Shown piece after piece: positions 8,893-17,200 of a DNA stretch of 24,908 nucleotides. The notes under the pieces are model-generated. The model was not told where the DNA came from and ran no database searches. It saw only the letters and a program-made list of their open reading frames with translations. The position numbers were made by a program, and so were the translations under genes. Origin of the DNA: CAZBWS01 sp964495705. GTDB lineage: Bacteria > Pseudomonadota > Gammaproteobacteria > HTCC5015. Location: the NCBI GenBank assembly GCA_964495705.1, contig CAZBWS010000036.1:1-24908 (forward strand). The letters run 5' to 3'. How positions within the stretch are numbered: the first letter of the stretch is position 1; each line of letters starts with the position of its first letter.

Positions 8893-9088
8893 GCTTTTCA
8901 CCTTTTTTATTCGTTAATTTTTTACATTGTTTATTGCTGTTTTAACTGATTCATGGAGGCCCTTGTGCCTCCTCCAAAATCTGAATTTTGTCTCTGGCTG
9001 ATAACGGCAAAGGCCCTGCGCGAGCAAGGCCAGTGTTTCGAGTGGTTTGAAATCGATGTTTTGTTAAATTCATAGATGACTCCGCATA
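8893..9088 (-). promoter_or_regulatory. Structured leader between small DUF11 gene and first long gene (left arm)
   Basis: This 196-base non-coding gap contains two possible stems. GGCC-x-TGC/GCA-x-GGCC (9012-9031) has a 4-base loop, and GGAGGC/GCCTCC (8955-8972) has a 6-base loop. The first is followed on the minus strand by TTTGCC, too short a T-run for a confident terminator, but it could attenuate. The last 60 bases before the start are AT-rich and end in the ribosome site. The matching gap in the right arm (10534-10740) has nearly the same length and also carries stems followed by a CTCCA..GAAT string. Separate transcription or attenuation of the long gene is inferred. Confidence 0.45.
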
Positions 9089-9580
9089 TCAATTAACCTT
9101 GATGCGAAAGCCAACTTCGCCCTGTGTGTTGCCGGGGATTTCTTTTACAATCCAGCGAATGTTGGTGTATTTTTCTGGGCTGGCGGTACGCTTTTCCTTT
9201 TCACCACTTGCATTGGTCGCTTCATATTCGAGTAATGAGGCTTGTTTGAAGGTTGCGCCACGATCGATAGAGAATTCTATCTGTGAATTTTGCCCCCAAG
9301 CGGAATCGGTTTTGTAGGTGGTATTGTCGGGCACTTTATTGTTCAGCTTGACATTGAAAGCACCGTCGTCACTGTTATTGTTATAACTCACGGTGTAAAT
9401 CACTTCTTGCCCAGGCTCAACTTCTTGGGCCTCAACCCGTTTAATTACTTGCTTGCCATCTTCTTCAACGGTGACTTCTACTTCAGCTCTTACGTTGAGC
9501 TTGATATTAGGGGCAGCGATGGCTGAGATAGGCAGCAGTAGCACTGAAATGATTAAGCTCGTTAGTAATTTTTCCAACAT
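9089..9580 (-). CDS. Small exported single-domain DUF11 protein (left arm)
   Basis: The protein has 163 residues. The ATG at 9580 follows an AGAGGA site about 6 bases upstream. The signal peptide ends near AIAA (residue 23). The mature protein is one DUF11-like beta-sandwich: VEPGQEVIYTVSYNNNSDDG, then NNKVPDNTTYKTDSAWG, an IDRGATF hairpin, a YTNIRWIV strand, and the last strand EVGFRIKVN at the very C-terminus. It has no cysteine, anchor or lipobox. It is a clear paralogue of the protein encoded divergently at 10057-10533 (shared EPxQ-x-x-x-Y, PxNTxY, SIDxGxT and YTxxRW). It is the first gene of the left arm and directly abuts the shared regulatory region. It may be a chaperone-like, capping or minor subunit for the longer proteins; the sequence does not decide which. 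Confidence 0.85.
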   Translation of the reverse strand: MLEKLLTSLIISVLLLPISAIAAPNIKLNVRAEVEVTVEEDGKQVIKRVEAQEVEPGQEVIYTVSYNNNSDDGAFNVKLNNKVPDNTTYKTDSAWGQNSQIEFSIDRGATFKQASLLEYEATNASGEKEKRTASPEKYTNIRWIVKEIPGNTQGEVGFRIKVN

Positions 9581-9858
9581 TTTGTGTCCTCTTTTGGTCT
9601 TTTTGTCGATATTTCGACGCTGTTTTTTTATAAAGCCGGTTCAATCTGTGATTTGTATAACCTGGTCATAAATTCTTGTGATCTAGGTCTCAGTTCTTAA
9701 CTTGTATAAATACTTAATTATATAAATAGCATATAGTATGCCAAAACTATTTTTAACTTAAAAACAGCATAAAGAAAAGCATATAAGCCCATGATTTTGT
9801 TAATTTTTGCATATCTAGAATGCGATTGTAGCTCGCGTTGGGGTTTTGTGCTTACATT

Positions 9859-9880
9859 ATTTGTGATCGATTTCAAATTA
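9859..9880. promoter_or_regulatory. Candidate CRP/Vfr-type binding site
   Basis: The 22-base site has TGTGA (9862-9866), a 6-base spacer and TCAAA (9873-9877). The left half-site is perfect and the right half differs from TCACA at one position. By eye about 15 of 22 positions match the E. coli CRP consensus. Its place near the middle of the divergent region would let one bound regulator affect both arms. One site found by eye in AT-rich DNA can arise by chance, so confidence is modest. Confidence 0.35.
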
Positions 9881-9894
9881 TGGGCAAAAGATTG

Positions 9895-9960
9895 TTAAGA
9901 AGTGTATATAAGTGCCTGTTTTTACTGTTATATGTTGTAAATTCTATGTAAACTTCTTAA
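9895..9960. repeat. Spaced 9-bp inverted repeat in divergent region
   Basis: TTAAGAAGT (9895-9903) and ACTTCTTAA (9952-9960) are exact inverse complements separated by 48 bases. The spacing is too long for a simple hairpin but fits two operator half-sites for a regulator that loops DNA or binds as two units. The AT-rich context raises the chance of coincidence. Confidence 0.35.
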
Positions 9961-10003
9961 TTACAATGATATATAAAGTGAAAGCGGCACGATTGAGGGA
10001 CTA

Positions 10004-10015
10004 GTGTTTAAACAC
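10004..10015. promoter_or_regulatory. 12-bp perfect palindrome, possible operator
   Basis: GTGTTTAAACAC is perfectly self-complementary. It lies 41 bases upstream of the ATG at 10057, a typical distance for an operator close to a transcription start. No specific regulator is recognised. Confidence 0.35.
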
Positions 10016-10056
10016 GATGTTTATGTGTATCCATGGTTTTTAGGTGAGGTGATAAA

Positions 10057-10533
10057 ATGAAAAAAATACTATTTGGCGTTATAGCGCTAATAATAAATGT
10101 CTCAGCGGTGTTTGCTGAGGGGGTTGATAGTCGTCTGGATGCCTTCTTGGTGAGCCAGGGTGACAAGGGTGAAGAGGTACTCACTCCTGCTGCAGAGGCT
10201 GAGCCTGACCAAGTGTTGGAGTACCGCCTCGCTTATTCGAATAGTGCGGATAAATCATTCCACAAATTAGTTATTAATGGGCTGATTCCTGCCAATACAG
10301 AGTATGTTGCCGACTCTGCGCGTTCTGAGGTGTCTAATGATTTCTTGGTAAGCATTGATCAAGGCAAGACGTATCAAGCAGAGCCGGTCATGCGTACTGT
10401 TAGGCAGGCTGATGGCACAGATAAGAAAGAAGTAGTTCCTGTTGCTGAGTACACGCATTTGCGCTGGAAAAGCCAGCAAGCTTTAGAGCCTAAAAGCCAA
10501 CAAGAGTATTTTTACCGAGTCCGCGTGCAGTAG
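10057..10533 (+). CDS. Small exported single-domain DUF11 protein (right arm)
   Basis: The protein has 158 residues. The ATG is preceded by GGTGAGGTG, with AGGTG 6 bases upstream. The signal peptide ends at SAVFA (residue 20). The mature protein is a single DUF11-like beta-sandwich: EPDQVLEYRLAYSNSADKSF, then NGLIPANTEYVADSARSE, SIDQGKTY, an EYTHLRWKS strand, and a final strand QEYFYRVRVQ at the C-terminus. There is no cysteine, transmembrane anchor or sorting signal other than the signal peptide. It is the counterpart of the divergent gene at 9089-9580, to which it aligns over its length. It is followed by a structured gap of about 207 bases and then the first long gene of the right arm. The role is unknown; a minor subunit or periplasmic helper would fit the size and repeat type. 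Confidence 0.86.
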   Translation: MKKILFGVIALIINVSAVFAEGVDSRLDAFLVSQGDKGEEVLTPAAEAEPDQVLEYRLAYSNSADKSFHKLVINGLIPANTEYVADSARSEVSNDFLVSIDQGKTYQAEPVMRTVRQADGTDKKEVVPVAEYTHLRWKSQQALEPKSQQEYFYRVRVQ

Positions 10534-10740
10534 CGGGGATATCAGTTTGAAATTACATTATTTATTCAAAGCGGTGAGACGCCCGAGTTTCCTTCTACCC
10601 CCCATTCGTGCTAGGTCTAGTTTTTGGTCCTGGCACTTTGGCCTTGCATGTAGGGGGTCTCCAGGATGAATAAAAGCTAAATTAACAAAATGAAACAAGA
10701 TAAAACGAATTATCAAAAAACATAATGTTTGGAGAGAACA
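10534..10740 (+). promoter_or_regulatory. Structured leader before first long gene (right arm)
   Basis: This 207-base gap holds no supported ORF. It contains nested complementary segments: ACCCCC (10597-10602) with GGGGGT (10653-10658), enclosing GTGCTAGG (10608-10615) with CCTGGCAC (10629-10636), which pair with one wobble. The last 70 bases are A-rich and lead into a GGAGAG ribosome site at 10731. The arrangement mirrors the gap at 8893-9088 in the other arm. An attenuator, a processed leader or a separate promoter are all possible; no known riboswitch class is recognised. Confidence 0.45.
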
Positions 10741-13700
10741 ATGAAAACAAAACGCTTTAAGAAAGGCCAGGTGCAAGCAGCAGTCGCTGCTGCGGTCCTG
10801 ACCGTGGGAGTGGCGGGTTTAACGGTAGTAGAACGGGCATACGCTATAGCAGCGGAAGCAGGTACAACTATCACTAACCAAGCGACAGTAACTTTTGAAG
10901 ACTCCGTCGGTAACACGCTGACGCCAGTCACGTCTAACTTGGCATCTGTAACGGTTGCACAAGTTTTCGCGGCTACAATCGCGTCTGACAACATTGCTAT
11001 TACTTCTGGGCCAGCCCAGCAGGCGCAAAACAGCTTTACTATTACCAACAACGGTAATGGCTCTGATGTATTCCACATCACTGTTGCAGATGACTTTTTA
11101 GGTTCAACGGATAGTGGCAATTTCACCAATATCGAAGCCTACCTAGACGGTACGGCAACGGCCTCTGGTGGCACGGTAACATCTAATAACTGTGTGGGTT
11201 CCAACGGTGTATTTGATGGTACCGAGGTTCAATTAGATACGGCTGCCGCTGCTGCAACAAATACGATTACTATTCCCGCCGGCGAAACGGCTTGTATTGT
11301 TGTTGTAGGTGATATACCTGCAACGGCTATTAATGGCCAGACGTTTGAGTGGACATTGACAGCAGAAGCTGAAAACGGCAATGCCGGTACACCACAAGCT
11401 AACAGTGTTGGCGATTTGACTGATGGTAATGGTGCTATTGGTGGCGGCGCTAACGGTGCTGACGGACTGGACGGCACTAACAACGCGAGGGTGACGGTCA
11501 CAGCAGATGCGTCACTGAATATCACGAAGGCCATTCTGAATCATACGCTAGCGACAGCTGGCGCGAATGGTCAAATTGACTATAGAATCACTGTGCAAAA
11601 CACCGGTGCTGCCGATGCTCGTGAAGTGTTCTTGTTTGATGGTATTCCCGCTAACTCAACATTGCTGCCAGGCTCTGTTAGCTACAATGGTGTTGCTGTT
11701 ACAGCCGGTGCTTCGGGTGATGACTTCTTCTTCACTGGAGCGGAAGACATCAATGAAGCGACCTTGGATGCCAGTGTTACGACCAATACTTTACCTGTTG
11801 ACTTAAATGGTGATGGTGATGCGACTGATGCCACGGAAGCAGATTTTGGCTTAGATCTAGACCTTGACGGTTCTATTGATGCCGCGGCGAGATCCGGTGT
11901 TGTTGTGTATGACCATGTTATTCCACCAACGACTACGGTGACCATGGAGTTCTCGGTAACGTACTCTAATACCTTGGCTGCAGGTACTACGATTAGTAAC
12001 GAAGCGCAGATTGCTAGCCGTGACAATGCGGACAACGATACTGAAGATACAGGCGAAGTTAAGAGTTCAAATATTGTATCTGTTATTGTGCCAACTATTA
12101 ATGCTGTGGATATTACCGATACTGGCGAAGACGACCCAACGCCTGGTGATAATGATGGTGATGATGAAGATGCTAGCAATGACGTTCAGTCAGTACAAGA
12201 GGCCCCAGAAGGTGGCACAGTATTGTTTAATAACGTTATTTCAAACAATGGTAATTCAACCGATACATTAACTGTCTCTGTCGCTAACGATGGTGGTTTC
12301 GCTTGGAATGCTGCTGGTGGTACTTATCCAGCACTTCTAACGGGTGTTGTAGGTAGTGCTCAATGTGATGGTACGGCTGCAAGTCAATTCCCTACAGGTA
12401 CTACATTCCCCGTATTCGATATTACAAATCCAGCCTCTCCTGTATTGGTTGCAGGTGGTGTATTTAGTGTCGCAGCGGGTGCAAGCGTCAATATTCAGGT
12501 ACGTGCAGTATTACCTTCTGGTAGTAATGGTGCGGGTGAATACTGTGCTTCGACTGAAGTGACCGGCGGCGGCGGTTCCTCCGACTTCAAACTTGAGCGC
12601 TTGGGCACGATCACCGCTCCTGCGGTAGATTTGGCTAATACTGACAACTCTGCTTTGACGGGTGATACAGAGTCCTTCCCAGCGGTTGACGGCATTGGAC
12701 TTACTAGCCCTGTTGTAAATGTAACGGGTAACCCTGGTGATACGGTTGAGTTTGATTTGTGGATACGCAATGACGGCGGTGTTGCGGAGACCTTTGCTCC
12801 TACTGCGGGTGGTACTTGGAATGGTGGTCCACAAGGTTCTGCTGGCTTTGGTGCTGGTGTACTAGGTGGTTTAGAGCCTGGCTGGACAGTGACTTTTGAA
12901 GATAACGACCCTGCAACAGCGACAGCTGATGGCACTGTTATTACCAATACTGATTTGATTCCTGCCGGTGGCGCAATTTTAGTGAAGGCTATTATTTCTA
13001 TTCCTGCAGCGGCAACAGCCACTCAAGCTAACTTTATTAGTGATATTGATGGCGGTGTGGGTAATGACCCCATCGATCTGAACAATGATGGTGATAATGA
13101 TTACCCTATCATTTTCCGTGTTGTCGGTAATAGTTCAGGTTCTACGGATGTAGTTTTAGATTCTGTTGACGTTAATGCAGTAGAAGATATTTCTATCACT
13201 TCTGACCAGACCGGGCAGGTAGAAGCGGGTGCGACGATCACGTACTTACACACGGTTGCTAACAATGGTAATACGACTGAGTTAGTGGCTATAGCTGCGG
13301 TACAAAGCAATGCTGACTTCAACCCTAGTTTGGTTCGTGTTGACACCAATTGTGATGGTGCTTTCGACCAGATTTTAACCGCTGCCTATACTGGCCCGGT
13401 ATGTTTAGTCGGTGATTCTGCTGCGGCGCCTACGGGTTCAGCCACTGGGGGTGAAGTGAGTTTGTTGCCAGGTGCTAATGTGTCTGTCGAAGTCACGGTG
13501 TCTTCTCAAACCAGTGCTGCGGTAGGTGTGAGTGATAACACAACCGTTACTGCTACCTTCAATGCAGGTGCAGACTCTGTGGCAAATACGGATACCACGA
13601 CGATTGTGACCGTGTCCTTGGATGCCGATAAAACGGCAGCACGCGATGCCGCGTGTGACGGTACAGCCGATGAAGCCTTCACTATTGCAACGGCCACCGC

Positions 13701-14118
13701 TACTGCACCGGGTGAATGTGTGATCTGGCAGATTGTTGTACAGAACACGAGTTCGCAAGCCGCGCGTAACGTTATCGTCCAAGATGCCGCTCAAACCTTT
13801 ACTACTTTTGAGACAGGGTCTTTACAGACTTGTGATCAGGATGTGGGGCTGGCGGCAGGTGATTTCGCTACCTTGTGTACAGCTGCGGGTGGTACGGCTT
13901 GTAATTTGACGGATGCGGATGATGCTGATCCTGCATGTACAACTACTCATGACGCCAATGTTGATGGCGCAGGTAGTGTGACGTTCTTTATTGGTAAAGC
14001 GGATGGTGGCTTCCCTGCACCAGATGATGTGACTACTAATGAAGGTGGAACGTTGAGAGCAACAGGTACGGGTGATGACTTCACCACTGTTCGCTTCCGC
14101 GTGAAGCTGGACGAGTAA
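10741..14118 (+). CDS. Large exported six-domain DUF11/Ig-like surface protein
   Basis: The start is the ATG at 10741, with GGAG 6 bases upstream, giving 1125 residues; an in-frame TTG at 10729 overlaps the ribosome site. The signal peptide ends near RAYA (about residue 35). The mature N-terminus carries GTTITNQATVTFED. Six Ig-like units follow, marked by NNGNGSDVFHITV (about 102), a DUF11 unit DYRITVQNTGAADA with DGIPANSTLLPGS (about 260-450), NNGNSTDTLTVSV (about 502), RNDGGVAETF (about 677), NNGNTTELVA (about 841), and a terminal DUF11 domain from DADKTAARDAACDG (about 960). It ends at the strand TTVRFRVKLDE. Acidic loops such as DLNGDGDATDATEAD, DLDLDGSID and DLNNDGDND look like calcium-binding turns. 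The mature part has twelve cysteines, mostly in pairs within domains, suggesting disulfides. It has no catalytic motif and is a likely main structural subunit of the surface assembly (inference). It is collinear with the protein at 21947-24583. Confidence 0.9.
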   Translation: MKTKRFKKGQVQAAVAAAVLTVGVAGLTVVERAYAIAAEAGTTITNQATVTFEDSVGNTLTPVTSNLASVTVAQVFAATIASDNIAITSGPAQQAQNSFTITNNGNGSDVFHITVADDFLGSTDSGNFTNIEAYLDGTATASGGTVTSNNCVGSNGVFDGTEVQLDTAAAAATNTITIPAGETACIVVVGDIPATAINGQTFEWTLTAEAENGNAGTPQANSVGDLTDGNGAIGGGANGADGLDGTNNARVTVTADASLNITKAILNHTLATAGANGQIDYRITVQNTGAADAREVFLFDGIPANSTLLPGSVSYNGVAVTAGASGDDFFFTGAEDINEATLDASVTTNTLPVDLNGDGDATDATEADFGLDLDLDGSIDAAARSGVVVYDHVIPPTTTVTMEFSVTYSNTLAAGTTISNEAQIASRDNADNDTEDTGEVKSSNIVSVIVPTINAVDITDTGEDDPTPGDNDGDDEDASNDVQSVQEAPEGGTVLFNNVISNNGNSTDTLTVSVANDGGFAWNAAGGTYPALLTGVVGSAQCDGTAASQFPTGTTFPVFDITNPASPVLVAGGVFSVAAGASVNIQVRAVLPSGSNGAGEYCASTEVTGGGGSSDFKLERLGTITAPAVDLANTDNSALTGDTESFPAVDGIGLTSPVVNVTGNPGDTVEFDLWIRNDGGVAETFAPTAGGTWNGGPQGSAGFGAGVLGGLEPGWTVTFEDNDPATATADGTVITNTDLIPAGGAILVKAIISIPAAATATQANFISDIDGGVGNDPIDLNNDGDNDYPIIFRVVGNSSGSTDVVLDSVDVNAVEDISITSDQTGQVEAGATITYLHTVANNGNTTELVAIAAVQSNADFNPSLVRVDTNCDGAFDQILTAAYTGPVCLVGDSAAAPTGSATGGEVSLLPGANVSVEVTVSSQTSAAVGVSDNTTVTATFNAGADSVANTDTTTIVTVSLDADKTAARDAACDGTADEAFTIATATATAPGECVIWQIVVQNTSSQAARNVIVQDAAQTFTTFETGSLQTCDQDVGLAAGDFATLCTAAGGTACNLTDADDADPACTTTHDANVDGAGSVTFFIGKADGGFPAPDDVTTNEGGTLRATGTGDDFTTVRFRVKLDE

Positions 14119-14129
14119 GCTTCGGCTTA
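14116..14129 (+). promoter_or_regulatory. UUCG tetraloop hairpin over the stop codon
   Basis: TAAGC (14116-14120) and GCTTA (14125-14129) pair around TTCG. A C(UUCG)G tetraloop is known to be unusually stable in RNA. The stop codon TAA forms the base of the stem. It is the first of three consecutive hairpins in this gap. Confidence 0.5.
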
Positions 14130-14134
14130 GAAAT

Positions 14135-14165
14135 CTCCCTGTCCTTTGAGGCAGGGGGTTTCTTT
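14135..14165 (+). terminator. Probable intrinsic (possibly partial) terminator
   Basis: CTCCCTG (14135-14141) pairs with CAGGGGG (14152-14158). The stem continues with CC/GG inside after a bulged T, and the loop is TTTGA. TTTCTTT follows at once. This has the shape of a rho-independent terminator, placed 16 bases after the six-domain gene. Because the barrel gene follows with no obvious promoter of its own, partial readthrough is likely, making the structural protein more abundant than the barrel. Confidence 0.65.
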
Positions 14166-14195
14166 AAATACTTGAAGCCAAGTATTTAAAGAAAC
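14158..14195 (+). repeat. Long AT-rich perfect hairpin overlapping the terminator T-tract
   Basis: GTTTCTTTAAATACTT (14158-14173) and AAGTATTTAAAGAAAC (14180-14195) form a 16-bp perfect stem with a 6-base loop. Its left arm contains the T-tract of the terminator just upstream, so once transcribed it would pair with that tract. It could stabilise the RNA 3' end or influence readthrough into the barrel gene. The stem itself is seen directly; its role is inferred. Confidence 0.7.
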
Positions 14196-14224
14196 TAAAT
14201 ATTAAGGATGACCGAGTAAGATAT

Positions 14225-17200
14225 ATGTTCGTAAATGACGGCATAAAAACAGTGATGAAGATATTAAGTGTAATTGCACTTAATGCTGTCTCCTGTGCCT
14301 ATGCTGCCAGTGCTCCTGCGGGTAGTTTTATTACCAATGTAGCCGAAGTGAGCTATTCAGATGGCACGAATGACTTTCGTTTTAATACGAACCCTTCGCG
14401 TGTGCTGGTAGCACCGGTTCGATCGATTGCATTAACGTCGGATCAAAGTTTGTTGCGCCAGAGCGGCGTTATGGTGAACTTGCCACATCGTTTACAGAAC
14501 ACAGGTAATGTTAGCGATAGCTACAATTTATCGGTGAATAATTTAGCTGGTGACGATTACGAGTTCTCTAACTTCAGTGTCTTCCTCGATAGTAATAGTA
14601 ACGGTATTGTCGATGCGGGTGAAACAGCGGTTACTAGCATATCCGCATTAGCGGCAGGCGATGCAGTAGACCTTGTTATAACCGCTATGCTGCCGACTAT
14701 TCTAATAGATGGTGATATAGGTCAATTAACACTTGCCGCTACATCTATTGCGGATGCGTCAATAACAGCACTCAATACAGATACTGTGACTATTATTAGT
14801 GGTTTGGTATTGGATGTGATTAAAACTTCATCGTCTATTTGTAGTGTACCGCTGGCACTGGGTGACAACATCACTTATGCCTTAAGGCTACTTAACATCG
14901 GCACTGTTACGCCTAGTCCATTGAATTATAATATTGATGGTGTGGCGAGTAATGGTGTTATCTTACAAGATAACTTGCCTGGCGAAGTTAACTTGATTAA
15001 GCCACAAACATTAACTTTTTCTCCTGCTAATGGCACACCGGTGGTACGACTTGCCAGTGCGGTGGCACTGAGCGAATGGCAAAGTTTTAACGCATGGAAC
15101 GGCACCGATGCGATTGTCGCAGTGGGATTATTTGTTAGTGTTAATGATATAGAACCGACCGAAATTGTTGAGTTTGAGTTTCTCACGCAAGTGAAAAATA
15201 ACGTCGTGGGTGCCAGTGTTACGATTAATAATACCGCCGGTGTTGATACCAACCTCGATGGCAGCAGTAATTTTAGTAGTGCGACTATCTGTAATACGGT
15301 ACAGGGCTTACAGAGCGCCTTTACGTTGCAAAGTGATGAAAGTACAACTGCTCTTGCGGGCGCTACCTATACTTCTTTGCATCAGCTCACTAATACGGGT
15401 AGTTTGCCAGATAGTTATCAGTTGCTGTTACAAAACCAAGCAGGAGATGATTTTGACCTCTCCAATATTAGCGTGTTTATTGATTCAGGAACGACAGCAG
15501 GCGTTGTCGATGCAGCTGATGTGGAAGTCACAGGCGCAACGCCTTCGTTAGCTGTTGGAGGAGCACTGCCTTTAATTATACAAGCTGTATTGCCGGGTAC
15601 TGCGACGGTAGGGCAAAGCGGTGTGTTGAGTTTGCAAGCTAGTTCTGTGAATGAGCCTGTGCTAGTTCAATCCATTACATCTACTGTGATCGTACCTGGT
15701 GCAAGTGCGGGTTTGAGCATTAATAAAACATCCGTTAATAGTGTCGACTGTAGCGCGGATGCTAATGCGAGCGACTTACTGCCACCGAGTAGCTTAATTG
15801 AGTACAACCTACAATTGAATGGCACCGCCCCTAGACCTTCTGCCATTAACTATATTGTTGATGGTTTTGCTCAAAACGGCTTGCTATTAGAAGACATTAT
15901 TCCGGCCAACACAGAATTAGAGAGTGGCTCTTTACTACTGAGTTCACCGGCTAGTGCCCAGGTATTGGTGCAGTATGCGCCCCAGGCGATCGCGGGTAGT
16001 AATGAATGGGTGAGCTTTGCTGCTTGGCAAGCTAGTTCGCAGGCAGGTGCGGAACTTGCCGCTAAAATTGGTTTGCTGGTGCCGGTAGCAGATTTGGACG
16101 CCGGTGAATCTGCGGTACTACGCTTTAATGTGCGAACAGCAGCACAGGTCACCCTGGGAACAAAGACTCGTAATACGGCGAGTGTGGATTTGGCAACGGG
16201 CAGTATTAGCAGTACTGAGGTTTGTCATGGTTTACGAAATACGATTTCTGCTGACAACTCGGCACAAATTCGCTTCTTGGCTGCCAGCCCTGGACAAACA
16301 CCTGACTTCAGCGATAACAATACAATCGATGGCAGTGGTACTCTGCGAGGCACAAGTCGCTATCGCTTAGATTTGTCTGATTCACAAATTGAAGCAAGAG
16401 GGGTGTATTTAGAAGTTCGCTCTACTAGCCTAAATACAATTTCATTTGAAGATAATGGTGTAACCGATACGATTAGGGTTAGGCTTTCCTCCAATGTGAC
16501 AGGTGACTTTATTGAAGTAGTGATGAGAGAGACAGGGCCTAATACGGGTATATTTCATAATATACGTCCTATCATATTGTCCACTACTAAGACGGCCGCA
16601 TCGGGTAGTATTTGCCCAGCGAGCGGCAATGTCGCGGATTATACGATAGTTGATCGCCCGAACTGTACGCTAAAAAGTATTAGCCAAGATACTTTGACTG
16701 CAACGATATTTGACCCTGGGCTAAGAGCGACGATCGATGCTGCAGCCTTCATTAACCCCTTTGGTGTGGTGTTTGATTCTAGCACCGGTGCTCGTGTACA
16801 AGGGGCTATCGTCTCAATTATAAATGCAGATACAGGGTTGTTAGCTAAAAATCCAGCAACAAGTCCTACAGATAGAAATTTGGCAGAGCCACTAGAACCT
16901 CAAACGACAGGGGTTGACGGGGCTTATCAGTTCCTAGAATTGTTTCCTGGCCGTTATTACCTAGAAGTAGAGACGTCTTCACAGTTTTCATTTCCAACGG
17001 CTCTCGCACCAGGCAATTTACCTACCCAAGCGACGACAGGTGACACATCCTATCGTTTTACTATTGCAGCTCAATCTTATGGCTTAGGTGGTTTTGATTC
17101 GCGGTTATCGCAAAGACGTCAAGCGAGTTTAGTGGTATCAGATGATGGTATTTTTGAGTTACAAAGCCCTGAGGACATATTTAGGTTTGATATGGCTGTA

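Larger units (their letters stand above)
9581..10056. promoter_or_regulatory. Divergent AT-rich promoter region shared by both arms
   Basis: About 476 bases separate the starts of the two small DUF11 genes, and no supported ORF is present. The region is strongly AT-rich and must hold promoters for both arms. I could not fix a clear -35/-10 pair with correct spacing on either strand, so no promoter is assigned. Visible elements listed separately are a CRP-like site, a spaced 9-bp inverted repeat and a 12-bp palindrome. A small stem (GTCGA/TCGAC, 9605-9618) lies in the leader of the left small gene. On the right, AGGTG lies 6 bases before the ATG at 10057. Confidence 0.7.

Noticed and set aside
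9605..9625. GTCGA/TCGAC stem followed by a T-run on the plus strand, terminator-like
   Set aside because: The stem is only 5 bp, and no plus-strand transcript is expected to arrive there; it may be a minor leader stem for the left small gene.
10631..10649. TGGCAC...TTGCA resembling a sigma-54 promoter before the right-arm long gene
   Set aside because: The distance between the GG and GC elements is two bases too long (12 instead of 10), and the TGGCAC half is part of a stem in the leader.
12495..13022. 175-codon open frame on the minus strand opposite the six-domain gene
   Set aside because: Low-complexity Pro/Ser/Val product typical of antisense reading of Ig-like repeat genes; no ribosome site seen.
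14208..14219. Three-codon ORF (ATG ACC GAG TAA) just upstream of the right barrel gene
   Set aside because: Such mini-ORFs are common by chance and its ribosome site overlaps the start codon.
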